A DNA stretch of 64,000 bases. Source: Streptomyces humidus (GTDB lineage Bacteria > Actinomycetota > Actinomycetes > Streptomycetales > Streptomycetaceae). Below, piece by piece: positions 56,663 through 64,000 of the stretch. How positions within the stretch are numbered: the first letter of the stretch is position 1; the number at the start of each line of letters is the position of its first letter. The translations under genes and the position numbers were made by a program. The stretch spans positions 238,228 through 302,227 of the forward strand of contig NZ_BMTL01000007.1 of assembly GCF_014649655.1 (NCBI RefSeq). Reading direction: 5' to 3'. The notes under the pieces were generated by a model. That model had not been told where the DNA came from and searched no databases. It saw nothing but the letters and a program-made list of their open reading frames with translations.

Positions 56663-58119
56663 AACCGACCGACGAACAGACGGCAGCAGCCGACGCCTTC
56701 CACGCCGGCGACCACCTCGCCCTGCAGGCAGGCGCCGGCACCGGGAAGACCACCACCCTCGCCCTCCTCGCCCGCACCACCACCCGCCGCGGCCGCTACC
56801 TCGCCTTCAACCGGGCCATCGCCCAGGACGCACGAACCCGCTTCCCGAACACCGTCCAGTGCAAGACCGCGCACGCCCTTGCCTACGCGGCCATCGGCCA
56901 CCGCTACACCCGCCGCCTGAACGCACCCCGCCGCCCGGCCTGGCAGACCGGCCAGGCCCTCGGCGTCACCAAGGCCATCCGCATCGCAGAGCGCGACATC
57001 TCCCAAAGAGCCCTCTGCCACACCCTGCTGCGCACCGTGGCCCGCTTCTGTCACACCGCCGATGAGGCCATCACCCGCCACCACGTGCCCCGCCTGCGCG
57101 GCCTGGAGAACAACGATCTCCACACCCAACTCGCCGCCCACATCGTGCCCTTCGCCCGCAAAGCCTGGAGCGACCTGCACAACCCCGACGACGGCGCGGT
57201 CCGCTTCGACCACGACCACTACCTGAAAATGTGGGCCCTCACCCAGCCCAGGATCGACGCCGACTTCCTGCTGCTGGACGAGGCCCAGGACACCAACCCC
57301 GTCGTCGAACACATCTTCCTCAGCCACCGCGACCACGCCCAGCTCGTCATGGTCGGCGACTCCGCCCAGGCCATCTACCACTGGCGCGGCGCCAAGGACA
57401 TCATGACCGGCTTCGACGGCACCCAGCTCACCCTCTCCCAGTCCTTCCGCTTCGGCCCCCACCTCGCCGAGGAAGCCAACCGCTGGCTGCACCTGGCCGA
57501 CGCCCCCCTCCGCCTGACCGGCACCGAGACCGTACCCACCGAACTCGGCCCCCTCACCCGGCCCGACGCGGTGCTGTGCCGCACCAACGTCGGCGCCATG
57601 TCCCACGTCATGGGCCTGATGACCGCCGGATGCCGGGTGGCGCTGGCCGGGGGAGGAGACAGCCTGCGCGCCCTGGCACTCGCCGCCCGCGACCTGAAAG
57701 AAGGCCGCCGCACCACCCACCCCGAACTTCTCCTGTTCCCCTCCTGGGGCGAACTGCAGGACTACGCCGCCCACGACCCGGCCGGCCGCGACCTGCAGCC
57801 CCTGGTCGACCTCGTCGACACGCACGGCACCGACGCCATCCTCACCGCCGTCGCTCAACTCGCCCCCGAGCAGCACGCCCAGGTGACCGTCTCGACCGCC
57901 CACAAGGCTAAAGGCCGCGAATGGCCCGGCGTGAAGATCGCGGACGACTTCACCCCGCCTCAGGACCCCGACCAGCACGACGACGCGGGCCAGGCCGTAC
58001 CCGCACCCATCGACGACGGAGAGGCCCGCCTCGCCTACGTCGCCGTCACCCGCACCCGCACCCGCCTCGACCTCGGAGGCCTGTCCTGGATCCACGAACA
58101 CCCACATGGGACGCCCTGA
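56659..58119 (+). CDS. UvrD/FBH1-like SF1 helicase
   Basis: The product has 486 residues: Walker A AGAGTGKT (24-31), LAFNRAIAQDARTRF (motif Ia), LLLDEAQDTNP (motif II), VGDSAQAIYHWRG (motif III), LSQSFRFG (motif IV), VSTAHKAKGREW (motif V) and LAYVAVTRTRTRL (motif VI). The compact form with the AFNRAIA motif is closer to FBH1/UvrD-type helicases of mobile elements than to PcrA. It ends the coupled trio with the DUF6083-like gene. It differs from the GajB-like helicase and has no nuclease neighbour. A role in repair or plasmid maintenance is possible. Confidence 0.82.
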   Translation: MKPTDEQTAAADAFHAGDHLALQAGAGTGKTTTLALLARTTTRRGRYLAFNRAIAQDARTRFPNTVQCKTAHALAYAAIGHRYTRRLNAPRRPAWQTGQALGVTKAIRIAERDISQRALCHTLLRTVARFCHTADEAITRHHVPRLRGLENNDLHTQLAAHIVPFARKAWSDLHNPDDGAVRFDHDHYLKMWALTQPRIDADFLLLDEAQDTNPVVEHIFLSHRDHAQLVMVGDSAQAIYHWRGAKDIMTGFDGTQLTLSQSFRFGPHLAEEANRWLHLADAPLRLTGTETVPTELGPLTRPDAVLCRTNVGAMSHVMGLMTAGCRVALAGGGDSLRALALAARDLKEGRRTTHPELLLFPSWGELQDYAAHDPAGRDLQPLVDLVDTHGTDAILTAVAQLAPEQHAQVTVSTAHKAKGREWPGVKIADDFTPPQDPDQHDDAGQAVPAPIDDGEARLAYVAVTRTRTRLDLGGLSWIHEHPHGTP

Positions 58120-58286
58120 CGTGTCCCCGGCGCTGTTCACCTGCTGGGGTGGGTCGCCCAGCACGCGGTGGCATCCTGGGCGGTCAGAGCTACCACGGGT
58201 GTGGCACCCGATTCCGGCAGGACCGGGGCCAACGCCGGCGGTTGTACCGGGCCCCCGCGACGTCGTGGGCCCGTGGACAAGCAGCC

Positions 58287-59294
58287 TCACCCGGCCAGGT
58301 CGCGTCCGATGATCTCCTTCATGATCTCGGTGGTGCCGCCGTAGATCGTCTGGATCCTTGTGTCGACGAAGGCACGGGCGACCGGGTATTCGGTCATATA
58401 GCCGTAGCCGCCGTGCAGTTGCAGGCATCGGTCGATGACGCGCTTTTGCAGTTCGCTGACGAACCACTTGCCCTTGGCGGCGTCCACGGCGGTCAGCTCC
58501 CCCGCGTTGTAGGCGCGCACCGAGCGGTCGACATAGGCCTCCGCGATGTCGAGCTCGGTGGCCATCTCGGCGAGTTCGAAGCGGATGTGCTGCAAGTCGC
58601 CGATGGGCTTGCCGAATGCCCGTCGGTCGAAGCAGTAGTCGCGGGTGAGGTCGAATATCGCCCGGCTGGTGGCGATGGCTGTGGCGGTCACGCCGAGCCG
58701 CTCCCTGGGCAGGTGGCTCATGAGCTGCGGCAGCCCCTCTCCGGGGGAGCCGAGCAGGTTGGCGGCAGGCACGCGCACCTCTTCGAAGTACAGCTCGGCG
58801 GTGTCCTGGCCGGGCAGGCCGATCTTGTCCAGCTTCCGGCCGCGGGTGAAGCCCGGCATGTCCCGCTCAACCACCATGAGGCTGAAACCGCGCGACCCGG
58901 CGTCGGGGTCCGTGCGCGCGGCGACGATCACCAGGTCGGCCATGATTCCGCTGGAGATGAAGGTCTTCTGGCCGTTCAGGATCCAGTCGTCGCCATCGGG
59001 ACGGGCCGAGGTGCGGATGCCCCGCAGGTCGCTGCCGGTGCCCGGTTCGGTCATCGCGAGCGCGCCGATGGTTTCACCGCGGGCGAAGCCGGGCAGCCAG
59101 CGCCGCTTCTGTTCGTCCGTGGTCAGGTCCAGCAGATAGTGCAGTACCAGGTCGTCCTGCAGGGCGACGGTGAGGCCGAAGGACAGCGTGTGGACGCGGG
59201 CGATCTCCTCGCAGACGACCATGCGGTAGCGGTAGTCCGACTCGCCGGCGCCGCCGTATTCCTCGCCGATCTGCAGGCCGTAGATTCCCGATGG
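58287..59294 (-). pseudogene. Acyl-CoA dehydrogenase, 5' end missing
   Basis: The sequence is clearly an acyl-CoA dehydrogenase from GIYGLQIGEEYGGAGES onward: LAMTEPGTGSDLRGI (FAD/substrate loop), GQKTFISSG, RRAFGKPIGDLQHIRFELAEM and the C-terminal LHGGYGYMTEYPVAR...IYGGTTEIM. The normal first 40-50 residues are absent. Upstream of about 59290 the frame runs into antisense of the CoA transferase fragment. ATG codons at 59333 and 59324 could give a hybrid N-terminus. The inner domains are intact, but the protein lacks its first helices and its own promoter. Confidence 0.7.
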
Positions 59295-59298
59295 GCCG

Positions 59299-60078
59299 AT
59301 GGCCCAGCTGGCCGGGCACGACATCGGATACATCGCCCTGACCGGTGCCCTGCACGCGATCGGCAGCTCCGGCGGACCGCCGCAGATTCCGCTCAATCTG
59401 CTCGGCGACTTCGGCGGCGGCGGAACCTACCTCGTCATAGGCGTCCTCGCGGCGCTGCGTGAAGCCGACCGCACCGGCAGGGGACAGGTCGTCGACGCCG
59501 CCATTGTGGACGGCACCGCCCATCTGCTGGCCGGGACCCACATGATGCTGGCGACCGGGACGTGGCAGGACGAGCGGGGCGTCAACCTCGTGGACGGCGG
59601 AGCGCCGTTCTATGCGGTGTACGAGACCTCCGACGGCCGCCACATGGCGGTCGGCGCACTGGAGCCGAAGTTCTATGCCGAACTGCTCGTCGTCCTCGGC
59701 CTCGACGAGGACCCGGCAGCTCAGCACGACCGCACCCGGTGGCCGCTGCTGCGCGAGCGCATCGCCGGGGCGTTCACCGGCCGCACCCAGAGCGAGTGGG
59801 CACAGGCGTTCTCGGCGTCGGACGCCTGCGTGGCACCGGTGATGAGCCTGCGCGAAGCCGCCGGCCACCCGCACCTCAAGGCCCGCGGCACGGTCGTGGA
59901 GCACGACGGCGTCCTGCAGCCCGCTCCCGCACCACGCTTCTCCGGCTCGCCCACCACCCTCGGATCACCCCCGCCGGTGCCCGGCCTGCACACCGCCGAC
60001 GTGCTCAAGGCGTGGGGCGTCGGCGATGCCGAAGCGCTGCTGACGTCGGGGGCCGCCGTACAGACAGCCGCGGTCTAG
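59299..60078 (+). pseudogene. CaiB/BaiF-type CoA transferase, 5' end missing
   Basis: The product of 259 residues starts at AGHDIGYIALTGALHAIG, a motif normally found about 120 residues into CaiB/BaiF (alpha-methylacyl-CoA racemase-like) enzymes. NLLGDFGGGG follows. The GHD His and the GDFGG Asp that serve catalysis in the racemase branch are present, but the CoA-binding N-terminal domain is gone. It lies head-to-head, within a few bases, with the truncated acyl-CoA dehydrogenase. Its stop overlaps that of the convergent TetR gene. Confidence 0.7.
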
Positions 60079-60794
60079 GCGCCGCGGACCGCTCGGGAGG
60101 GCGTGGCGGCCGTACGCCGCGTCCGGCCCTTCGTTGTCGGCTGCGCGGCGCCCTGTTCCTGCACGGCCGCAACCCCCAGCCCATGACGTACGAGTGACTG
60201 CGCGGTGCGGACGACGACGTCCAGCGAGCCCTGGCGGGGGTTCCACCATTCGGCGGCCCAGTTCAGGGCGCCCAGGACGAGCATGCGGGAGACCCGGGGT
60301 TCGAGGTCGGCGCGCAGTTCGCCCGCCTTCTGGGCGTCCTGGATGAGGGTGCGCCACACGTCCCCGTACTGGGCCTCCTCGGCGAGCTGCCGAGTGCGGA
60401 TGTCCTCGGGGAGTTGGCCCGCGTTCCTGATCGCGGCGGTGGCGAAGTCCGAGATCGCCAGCTGAAAGCGCAGGTGTTCCTCGACGGCCGTGTCGATGCG
60501 GTCCATGGGGCCGGCGTCTGCCGGAAGCGCGTCGAGCGCCTCCACGAGGTGCTCCCGCATCCGGGCCACGCCGACCCACATGACCTCTTCGATCAGCACT
60601 TCCCTGGACGAGAAGTAGTAGTAGATGGCCGGAGCCTGGATCTGGGCCTGCTCGGCCACATCGCTCAGCCGGGTCCCCGCGTACCCTTTGCGGCTGAGGA
60701 CGTGGGCCGCAGCGTCCAGGATGCGCTCTCGCGTGCGTGCCGCCTTGGAGTCATTGGGCTCAGCAGGCGGCTTGCTCGCGGTTTTTTTAGGCAT
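60075..60794 (-). CDS. TetR-family regulator
   Basis: The product has 239 residues. The N-terminal TetR helix-turn-helix is clear (TRERILDAAAHVLSRKGYAG, TRLSDVAEQAQIQAPAIYYYFSSREVLIEEV), followed by a helical ligand domain and a basic tail. It lies 48 bases behind the F420-type oxidoreductase gene on the same strand and has a perfect TATAAT box (- strand, 60801-60806) only six bases before its ATG. It is therefore probably transcribed as a leaderless mRNA. It likely controls the acyl-CoA genes around it; the ligand may be an acyl-CoA. Confidence 0.87.
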   Translation of the reverse strand: MPKKTASKPPAEPNDSKAARTRERILDAAAHVLSRKGYAGTRLSDVAEQAQIQAPAIYYYFSSREVLIEEVMWVGVARMREHLVEALDALPADAGPMDRIDTAVEEHLRFQLAISDFATAAIRNAGQLPEDIRTRQLAEEAQYGDVWRTLIQDAQKAGELRADLEPRVSRMLVLGALNWAAEWWNPRQGSLDVVVRTAQSLVRHGLGVAAVQEQGAAQPTTKGRTRRTAATPSRAVRGA

Positions 60795-60800
60795 GAATCA

Positions 60801-60806
60801 ATTATA
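60801..60806 (-). promoter_or_regulatory. TATAAT -10 box of the TetR gene
   Basis: A perfect TATAAT on the - strand precedes the TetR ATG by six bases, so transcription would begin at the start codon. CTATAAT recurs upstream of the acyl-CoA dehydrogenase at 63215. No good -35 box is seen, which suggests activator or repressor overlap. Confidence 0.5.
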
Positions 60807-60842
60807 GGTGTGACCTGCCGTGGCGCTGACGTGCGGTGTGTG

Positions 60843-61925
60843 TCATCGTCCGTCCGGGACTGGCTGTACAGGGCTGTCCATGTCGTCCACGAGGTGACGT
60901 ACCGCTTTGACCGTTCCGGCCGGGTCCGTTCCGACCGGGTCCAGGTTCAGGGTGGTCACCCCGGCCTCACGGTAGGCGTGGATCCGCTCCGCGACATAGC
61001 CGGGCGGCCCGATCATCGTGGTCCGGACCAGCCATTCCCGGGGGACTGCGGCCTCGGCTTCCCGCTTCTTCCCGTCGAGGTAGAGGTCCTGGATGGTCTT
61101 CGCCTCGGCTTCGAAGCCGTACCGGCAGGCCAGGTCGTTGTAGAAGTTCTTGCCGCGGGCACCCATGCCGCCGATGTACCGGGCGACCATCGGCCGCTCC
61201 TGGTCCAGCAGGTCGTCGACCGGCAGGTTCTCGCCGACGGCGACCGGACCGCCGGCGACGACGTCCAGCGGGGCCAGGTCCGGGGAGCGCCGGGCGCTGC
61301 CCGCGGCGAGCGCCGGCCCGAAGACCTTCGCTGCGCCCTCAGGCATGAAGAAGAACGACTGCCAGCCGTCGGCCACTTCGGCTGTCGCCTGCAGCGAGCG
61401 CTCCATCAGCGACGCCCAATAGATGGGGATGCGGTTGCGGTACGGGTGGTTGATCAGGCGCAGCGGCTTGCCGAGCCCTGTTCCGCGGTCGGCGGGCAGC
61501 GGGAGCTGGAAGACCTTGCCGTCGTGGGTCAGGGCTTCCTGCCGCCGCCAAACGCTGCGGCAGATCTCGATGGTCTCTGTGATCCGTCGCATCGGCTGCT
61601 CGAACGGCACGCCGTGGAAACCCTCGATGACCTGCGGTCCGGAAGCACCGAGCCCGAGGGTGAACCGGCCGCGGGACAGGCTGTCCGCGCCGGCGGCGCT
61701 CATGGCCAGCAGGGTGGGGGTGCGGCTGAAGACATTGACGATGCCGGTGCCGATCTGGATCCGGTCGGTGATCGCGGCGAGGTAGCCGACGAGCGACATC
61801 GCGTCGAAGCCGTAGGCTTCTGGTACCCACACCATGTCCAGGCCCGCGGACTCCAGTTCGCGCACCAGCCCGGCCGTCTCCACCGGGTCACCGGTGTACC
61901 TGGACAGCAGCATCGACAGTTTCAC
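60843..61925 (-). CDS. LLM-class F420-dependent oxidoreductase
   Basis: The product has 360 residues with the luciferase-like monooxygenase TIM-barrel pattern: ELESAGLDMVWVPEAYGFD near 25-43, IQIGTGIVNVFSRTPTLLA at about 57-75, LSRGRFTLGLGASGPQVIEG near 83-101 and IPIYWAS near 165. These match the F420-dependent LLM branch common in actinobacteria. It acts in the cytosol, probably on an acyl-CoA or related carbonyl compound. It lies between an acyl-CoA dehydrogenase and the TetR gene on the same strand. Confidence 0.85.
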   Translation of the reverse strand: MKLSMLLSRYTGDPVETAGLVRELESAGLDMVWVPEAYGFDAMSLVGYLAAITDRIQIGTGIVNVFSRTPTLLAMSAAGADSLSRGRFTLGLGASGPQVIEGFHGVPFEQPMRRITETIEICRSVWRRQEALTHDGKVFQLPLPADRGTGLGKPLRLINHPYRNRIPIYWASLMERSLQATAEVADGWQSFFFMPEGAAKVFGPALAAGSARRSPDLAPLDVVAGGPVAVGENLPVDDLLDQERPMVARYIGGMGARGKNFYNDLACRYGFEAEAKTIQDLYLDGKKREAEAAVPREWLVRTTMIGPPGYVAERIHAYREAGVTTLNLDPVGTDPAGTVKAVRHLVDDMDSPVQPVPDGR

Positions 61926-62057
61926 ATCGTCCTCCAGTCGGGATCCCCGGCCGGTCCGGCGCTTCGCGTACCGGCTCTTGACGCCAAGGGTGTTCTCCAG
62001 CGTGTTGTTGAACGAACGCCTCGTCGTTCTTGCAGCAGTCAGGGGCGTACACAGCCC

Positions 62058-63215
62058 CTACACCAGGCCTCCCCGGCTGATCAGCTGGGCGGCGATGACA
62101 TTGCGCTGGATCTCGTTGGTGCCCTCGCCGACGATCATCAAGGGCGCGTCCCGGAAGTAACGTTCGACGTCGTACTCCGTGGAGTATCCGTAACCGCCGT
62201 GGATCCGTACGGCGTTGAGTGCGATCTCCATCGCGGTCTCGGAGGCGAAGAGTTTCGCCATCCCGGCCTCCATGTCGCAGCGGCGCCCGGAGTCGAACCG
62301 TTCTGCGGCATGCAACACCAACTGGCGGGCCGCGGTGAGCTTGGTGGCCATGTCTGCGAGGTAGTTGCCGATCGACTGGTGCTTCCAGATCGGCTTGCCG
62401 AAACTCTCGCGCTCCTGGGCGTAAGCCAGCGCGTCGTCGAAGGCCGCCTGCCCGACTCCGAGCGCCCGGGAGGCCACCTGAATCCGGCCGATCTCCAGGC
62501 CCTTCATCATCTGGGCGAAGCCGTCTCCCTCCACTGCGCCCAGTACCGCGTCGGCGGGCGCGTGGTAGCCGTCGAAGGAGAGTTCGCAGCTCTCCACTCC
62601 CTTGTAGCCGAGCTTGGGCAGGTCCCGGGAGACGGTGAGCCCAGGGCCGTGCTCGACCAGCAGGATGCTGATGCCCTTGTGCCGGGGTGACGCGCCGGGG
62701 TCGGTCTTGCACAGCAGCGCGATGAGCTGCGAGCGGCGGGCGTTGCTGATCCAGGTCTTGGTGCCGCTGATGACATAGCCGCCGTCCGGCCGGCGGCGGG
62801 CGGTGGTGCCCATCGCCTGGAGGTCGGAGCCGCCGCCGGGCTCGGTCAGGGCCATCGTGGCCCGGATTTCGCCGGTCGCCATCCTCGGCAGGTAGCGGTC
62901 CTTCTGCTCGTCGGTGCCGAAGGCCAGAAGCAGCTTGGCGACCACCGTGTGGCCGCCCATGGCCCCGGCCAGGCTCATCCAGCCCCGGGCCAGTTGTTCG
63001 GTCACTCCGACATAGCAGGAGGTGGACACGGGTGCTTCGCCGTAGGGCTCGGGGATGGCGAGGCCGTAGACGCCGAGTGCCTTCATCTGGTCGATCAGCT
63101 TCTCGGGGTACTCGTTGGCGTGCTCGAGCTCCCGCACCACCGGCCGCACATCCCGGTCGACGAACTCCCTGACGATGTCGACGACGGCCTGTTCCTCGTC
63201 GGAAAGGATGGACAT
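62058..63215 (-). CDS. Acyl-CoA dehydrogenase
   Basis: The product has 385 residues, complete. It shows YGLAIPEPYGEAPVS, MALTEPGGGSDLQAM, GTKTWISNARRSQLIA, the catalytic-region helix ESFGKPIWKHQSIGNYLADM and the C-terminal IHGGYGYSTEYDVERYFRDA...GTNEIQRNVIA. FAD-dependent alpha,beta-oxidation of an acyl-CoA thioester is expected. GAGGAGAGCCGC precedes the ATG. It is divergent from the CitE-like gene across an AT-rich promoter region and heads the operon with the LLM enzyme and TetR. Confidence 0.92.
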   Translation of the reverse strand: MSILSDEEQAVVDIVREFVDRDVRPVVRELEHANEYPEKLIDQMKALGVYGLAIPEPYGEAPVSTSCYVGVTEQLARGWMSLAGAMGGHTVVAKLLLAFGTDEQKDRYLPRMATGEIRATMALTEPGGGSDLQAMGTTARRRPDGGYVISGTKTWISNARRSQLIALLCKTDPGASPRHKGISILLVEHGPGLTVSRDLPKLGYKGVESCELSFDGYHAPADAVLGAVEGDGFAQMMKGLEIGRIQVASRALGVGQAAFDDALAYAQERESFGKPIWKHQSIGNYLADMATKLTAARQLVLHAAERFDSGRRCDMEAGMAKLFASETAMEIALNAVRIHGGYGYSTEYDVERYFRDAPLMIVGEGTNEIQRNVIAAQLISRGGLV

Positions 63216-63295
63216 GCGGCTCTCCTCGCTCGGCTACCGGTCTGGCGTCCAACCGGATTATAGTCGAAATTAAATTAAAAGAGAGAGGGGCTCGG
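63216..63295. promoter_or_regulatory. AT-rich divergent promoter region
   Basis: The 80 bases between the divergent acyl-CoA dehydrogenase and CitE-like genes contain GGATTATAGTC (TATAAT on the - strand) and the unusually AT-rich AAATTAAATTAAAAG, followed by GAGAGAGGGG as ribosome site of the + strand gene. It is the natural place for TetR control. Confidence 0.55.
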
Positions 63296-64000
63296 ATGGC
63301 TGAGGACAATCCGGCGGGAGCGCTCAGGTCGTGTCTGTCGGTGCCGGGGTCGGACGGCCGCAAGATCGCGAAGGCGGCCGGATCCGGCGCGGACGAGATC
63401 GTACTCGACCTTGAGGACGCGGTGCCTCCGGCCGGCAAGGACGGCGCGCGGGCCCTCGTGGCCTCCTGGTTGGGCCGGAGGGCGGAGATCGGCCCGCGGA
63501 TCGCGGTACGGGTCAACCCGCCGCGGACTCCGTGGTGCCACGCTGACGTGATCGCCTGCGTGCGTCAGGGTGGCACGGCGTCGATCGTGCTGCCCAAGGT
63601 GGAATCGGCCGGGGACCTGGCCTTCGTGGACCGGCTGCTGGACGGGGCGGAGGCTGCCGCCGGATGCGTCGAGCCGGTCACCGTACAGGCGCTGATCGAG
63701 ACGGCGGCCGGCCTGGCCAACCTGCGCGAGATCGTGGCGGTGACCTCCCGGCTGACCACCCTGATCATCGGCTATGCCGACCTGGCGGCCTCGCTCGGCC
63801 GCGCGGCCGACATCCCGGCCGAGACCTGGCTGTGGGCGCAGGACACCGTCTTGACAGCCGCCCGCAGTGCCGGCCTGGCGGCCGTGGACGGGCCGTACCT
63901 CGCGGTGGCGGCCGACGAGCGGTTCACCGAGAGCGTGCGCCGCGCCGCACAACTGGGCTTCGACGGCAAGTGGGTCATCCACCCGTGCCAGATCCAGGCA
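63296..64000 (+). CDS. CitE/HpcH-type CoA-ester lyase (3' end beyond window)
   Basis: The first 235 residues are visible. RSCLSVPGSDGRKIAKAAGS at the start, DEIVLDLEDAV (metal/substrate Asp-Glu), RIAVRVNPP, IVLPKVESAGD, VQALIETAAGL and GYADLAASLG, then GKWVIHPCQI, follow the order of HpcH/HpaI aldolase/citrate-lyase-beta proteins. The enzyme splits or hydrolyses a short CoA thioester such as malyl- or citramalyl-CoA. The gene runs off the window. It is divergent from the acyl-CoA dehydrogenase. Confidence 0.9.
   Translation, partial: MAEDNPAGALRSCLSVPGSDGRKIAKAAGSGADEIVLDLEDAVPPAGKDGARALVASWLGRRAEIGPRIAVRVNPPRTPWCHADVIACVRQGGTASIVLPKVESAGDLAFVDRLLDGAEAAAGCVEPVTVQALIETAAGLANLREIVAVTSRLTTLIIGYADLAASLGRAADIPAETWLWAQDTVLTAARSAGLAAVDGPYLAVAADERFTESVRRAAQLGFDGKWVIHPCQIQA

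Noticed and set aside
60414..62690. Long + strand open frame opposite the TetR and LLM genes
   Set aside because: It is antisense to well-recognised genes and reads as low-complexity Val/Gly/Asp-rich sequence; a normal side effect of high GC.

Overview
This is a very GC-rich window with strong G/C bias at third codon positions, GTG/TTG starts and ATGA/GTGA gene overlaps, as expected for Streptomyces or a close relative. A tap-tpg pair (telomere-associated protein and terminal protein), a putative iteron/rep region and a plasmid-type spread cluster point to a linear replicon: a large linear plasmid, or a chromosome arm that has absorbed one.

Layout. 0-4.2 kb: a putative origin. Many GGTCAAGGGG iteron-like repeats surround, and run into, a winged-helix/zinc-finger protein gene, next to a palindrome-rich non-coding segment. 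4.2-13.8 kb: a GntR repressor and a divergent, translationally coupled operon (29-codon leader, WhiB-like protein, membrane proteins of the Streptomyces spread type), then a lipoprotein and small orphan genes. 13.9-14.7 kb: palindromic GGGGAGAAATC repeats, seven 12-bp tandem repeats and a purine-only-like tract. No FtsK/TraB translocase lies in the window.

15.8-38.4 kb: a defence island. It holds a Cap4/DUF4297-like nuclease fused to a STAND-like NTPase; a three-gene operon of metallo-beta-lactamase-fold protein, E2-E1-JAB fusion and patatin phospholipase; a winged-helix/orphan pair convergent with an XRE-ImmA/orphan pair; a frameshifted nuclease-like gene; a 745-residue zinc-binding orphan; and a Gabija pair (OLD-family ATPase/Toprim plus UvrD-like helicase). 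Two paralogous orphan genes about 9 kb apart share a conserved non-coding leader.

38.7-47.8 kb: a Tn7-like transposition module (TniQ, TnsA-like, TnsB-like, TnsC-like, plus an orphan) beside a DEAH helicase with helicase-associated repeats. A 16-bp dyad lies upstream of both tniQ and tnsA. The TnsA-like protein lacks the last catalytic motif. 48.6-51.3 kb: tap-tpg. 51.3-58.1 kb: a small repeat-flanked unit, a Vsr-like nuclease, regulators and an SF1 helicase operon. 58.3-64 kb: a fatty-acyl/CoA catabolic cluster (acyl-CoA dehydrogenases, CoA transferase, F420-type oxidoreductase, TetR, CitE-like lyase). Its inner edge is a head-to-head junction where two genes have both lost their 5' ends.

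Most promising system: the MBL / E2-E1-JAB / patatin operon. It looks like a ubiquitin-like conjugation defence system with a phospholipase effector but no visible nucleotidyltransferase or ubiquitin-like gene. All family calls are by motif reading; no database search was run.
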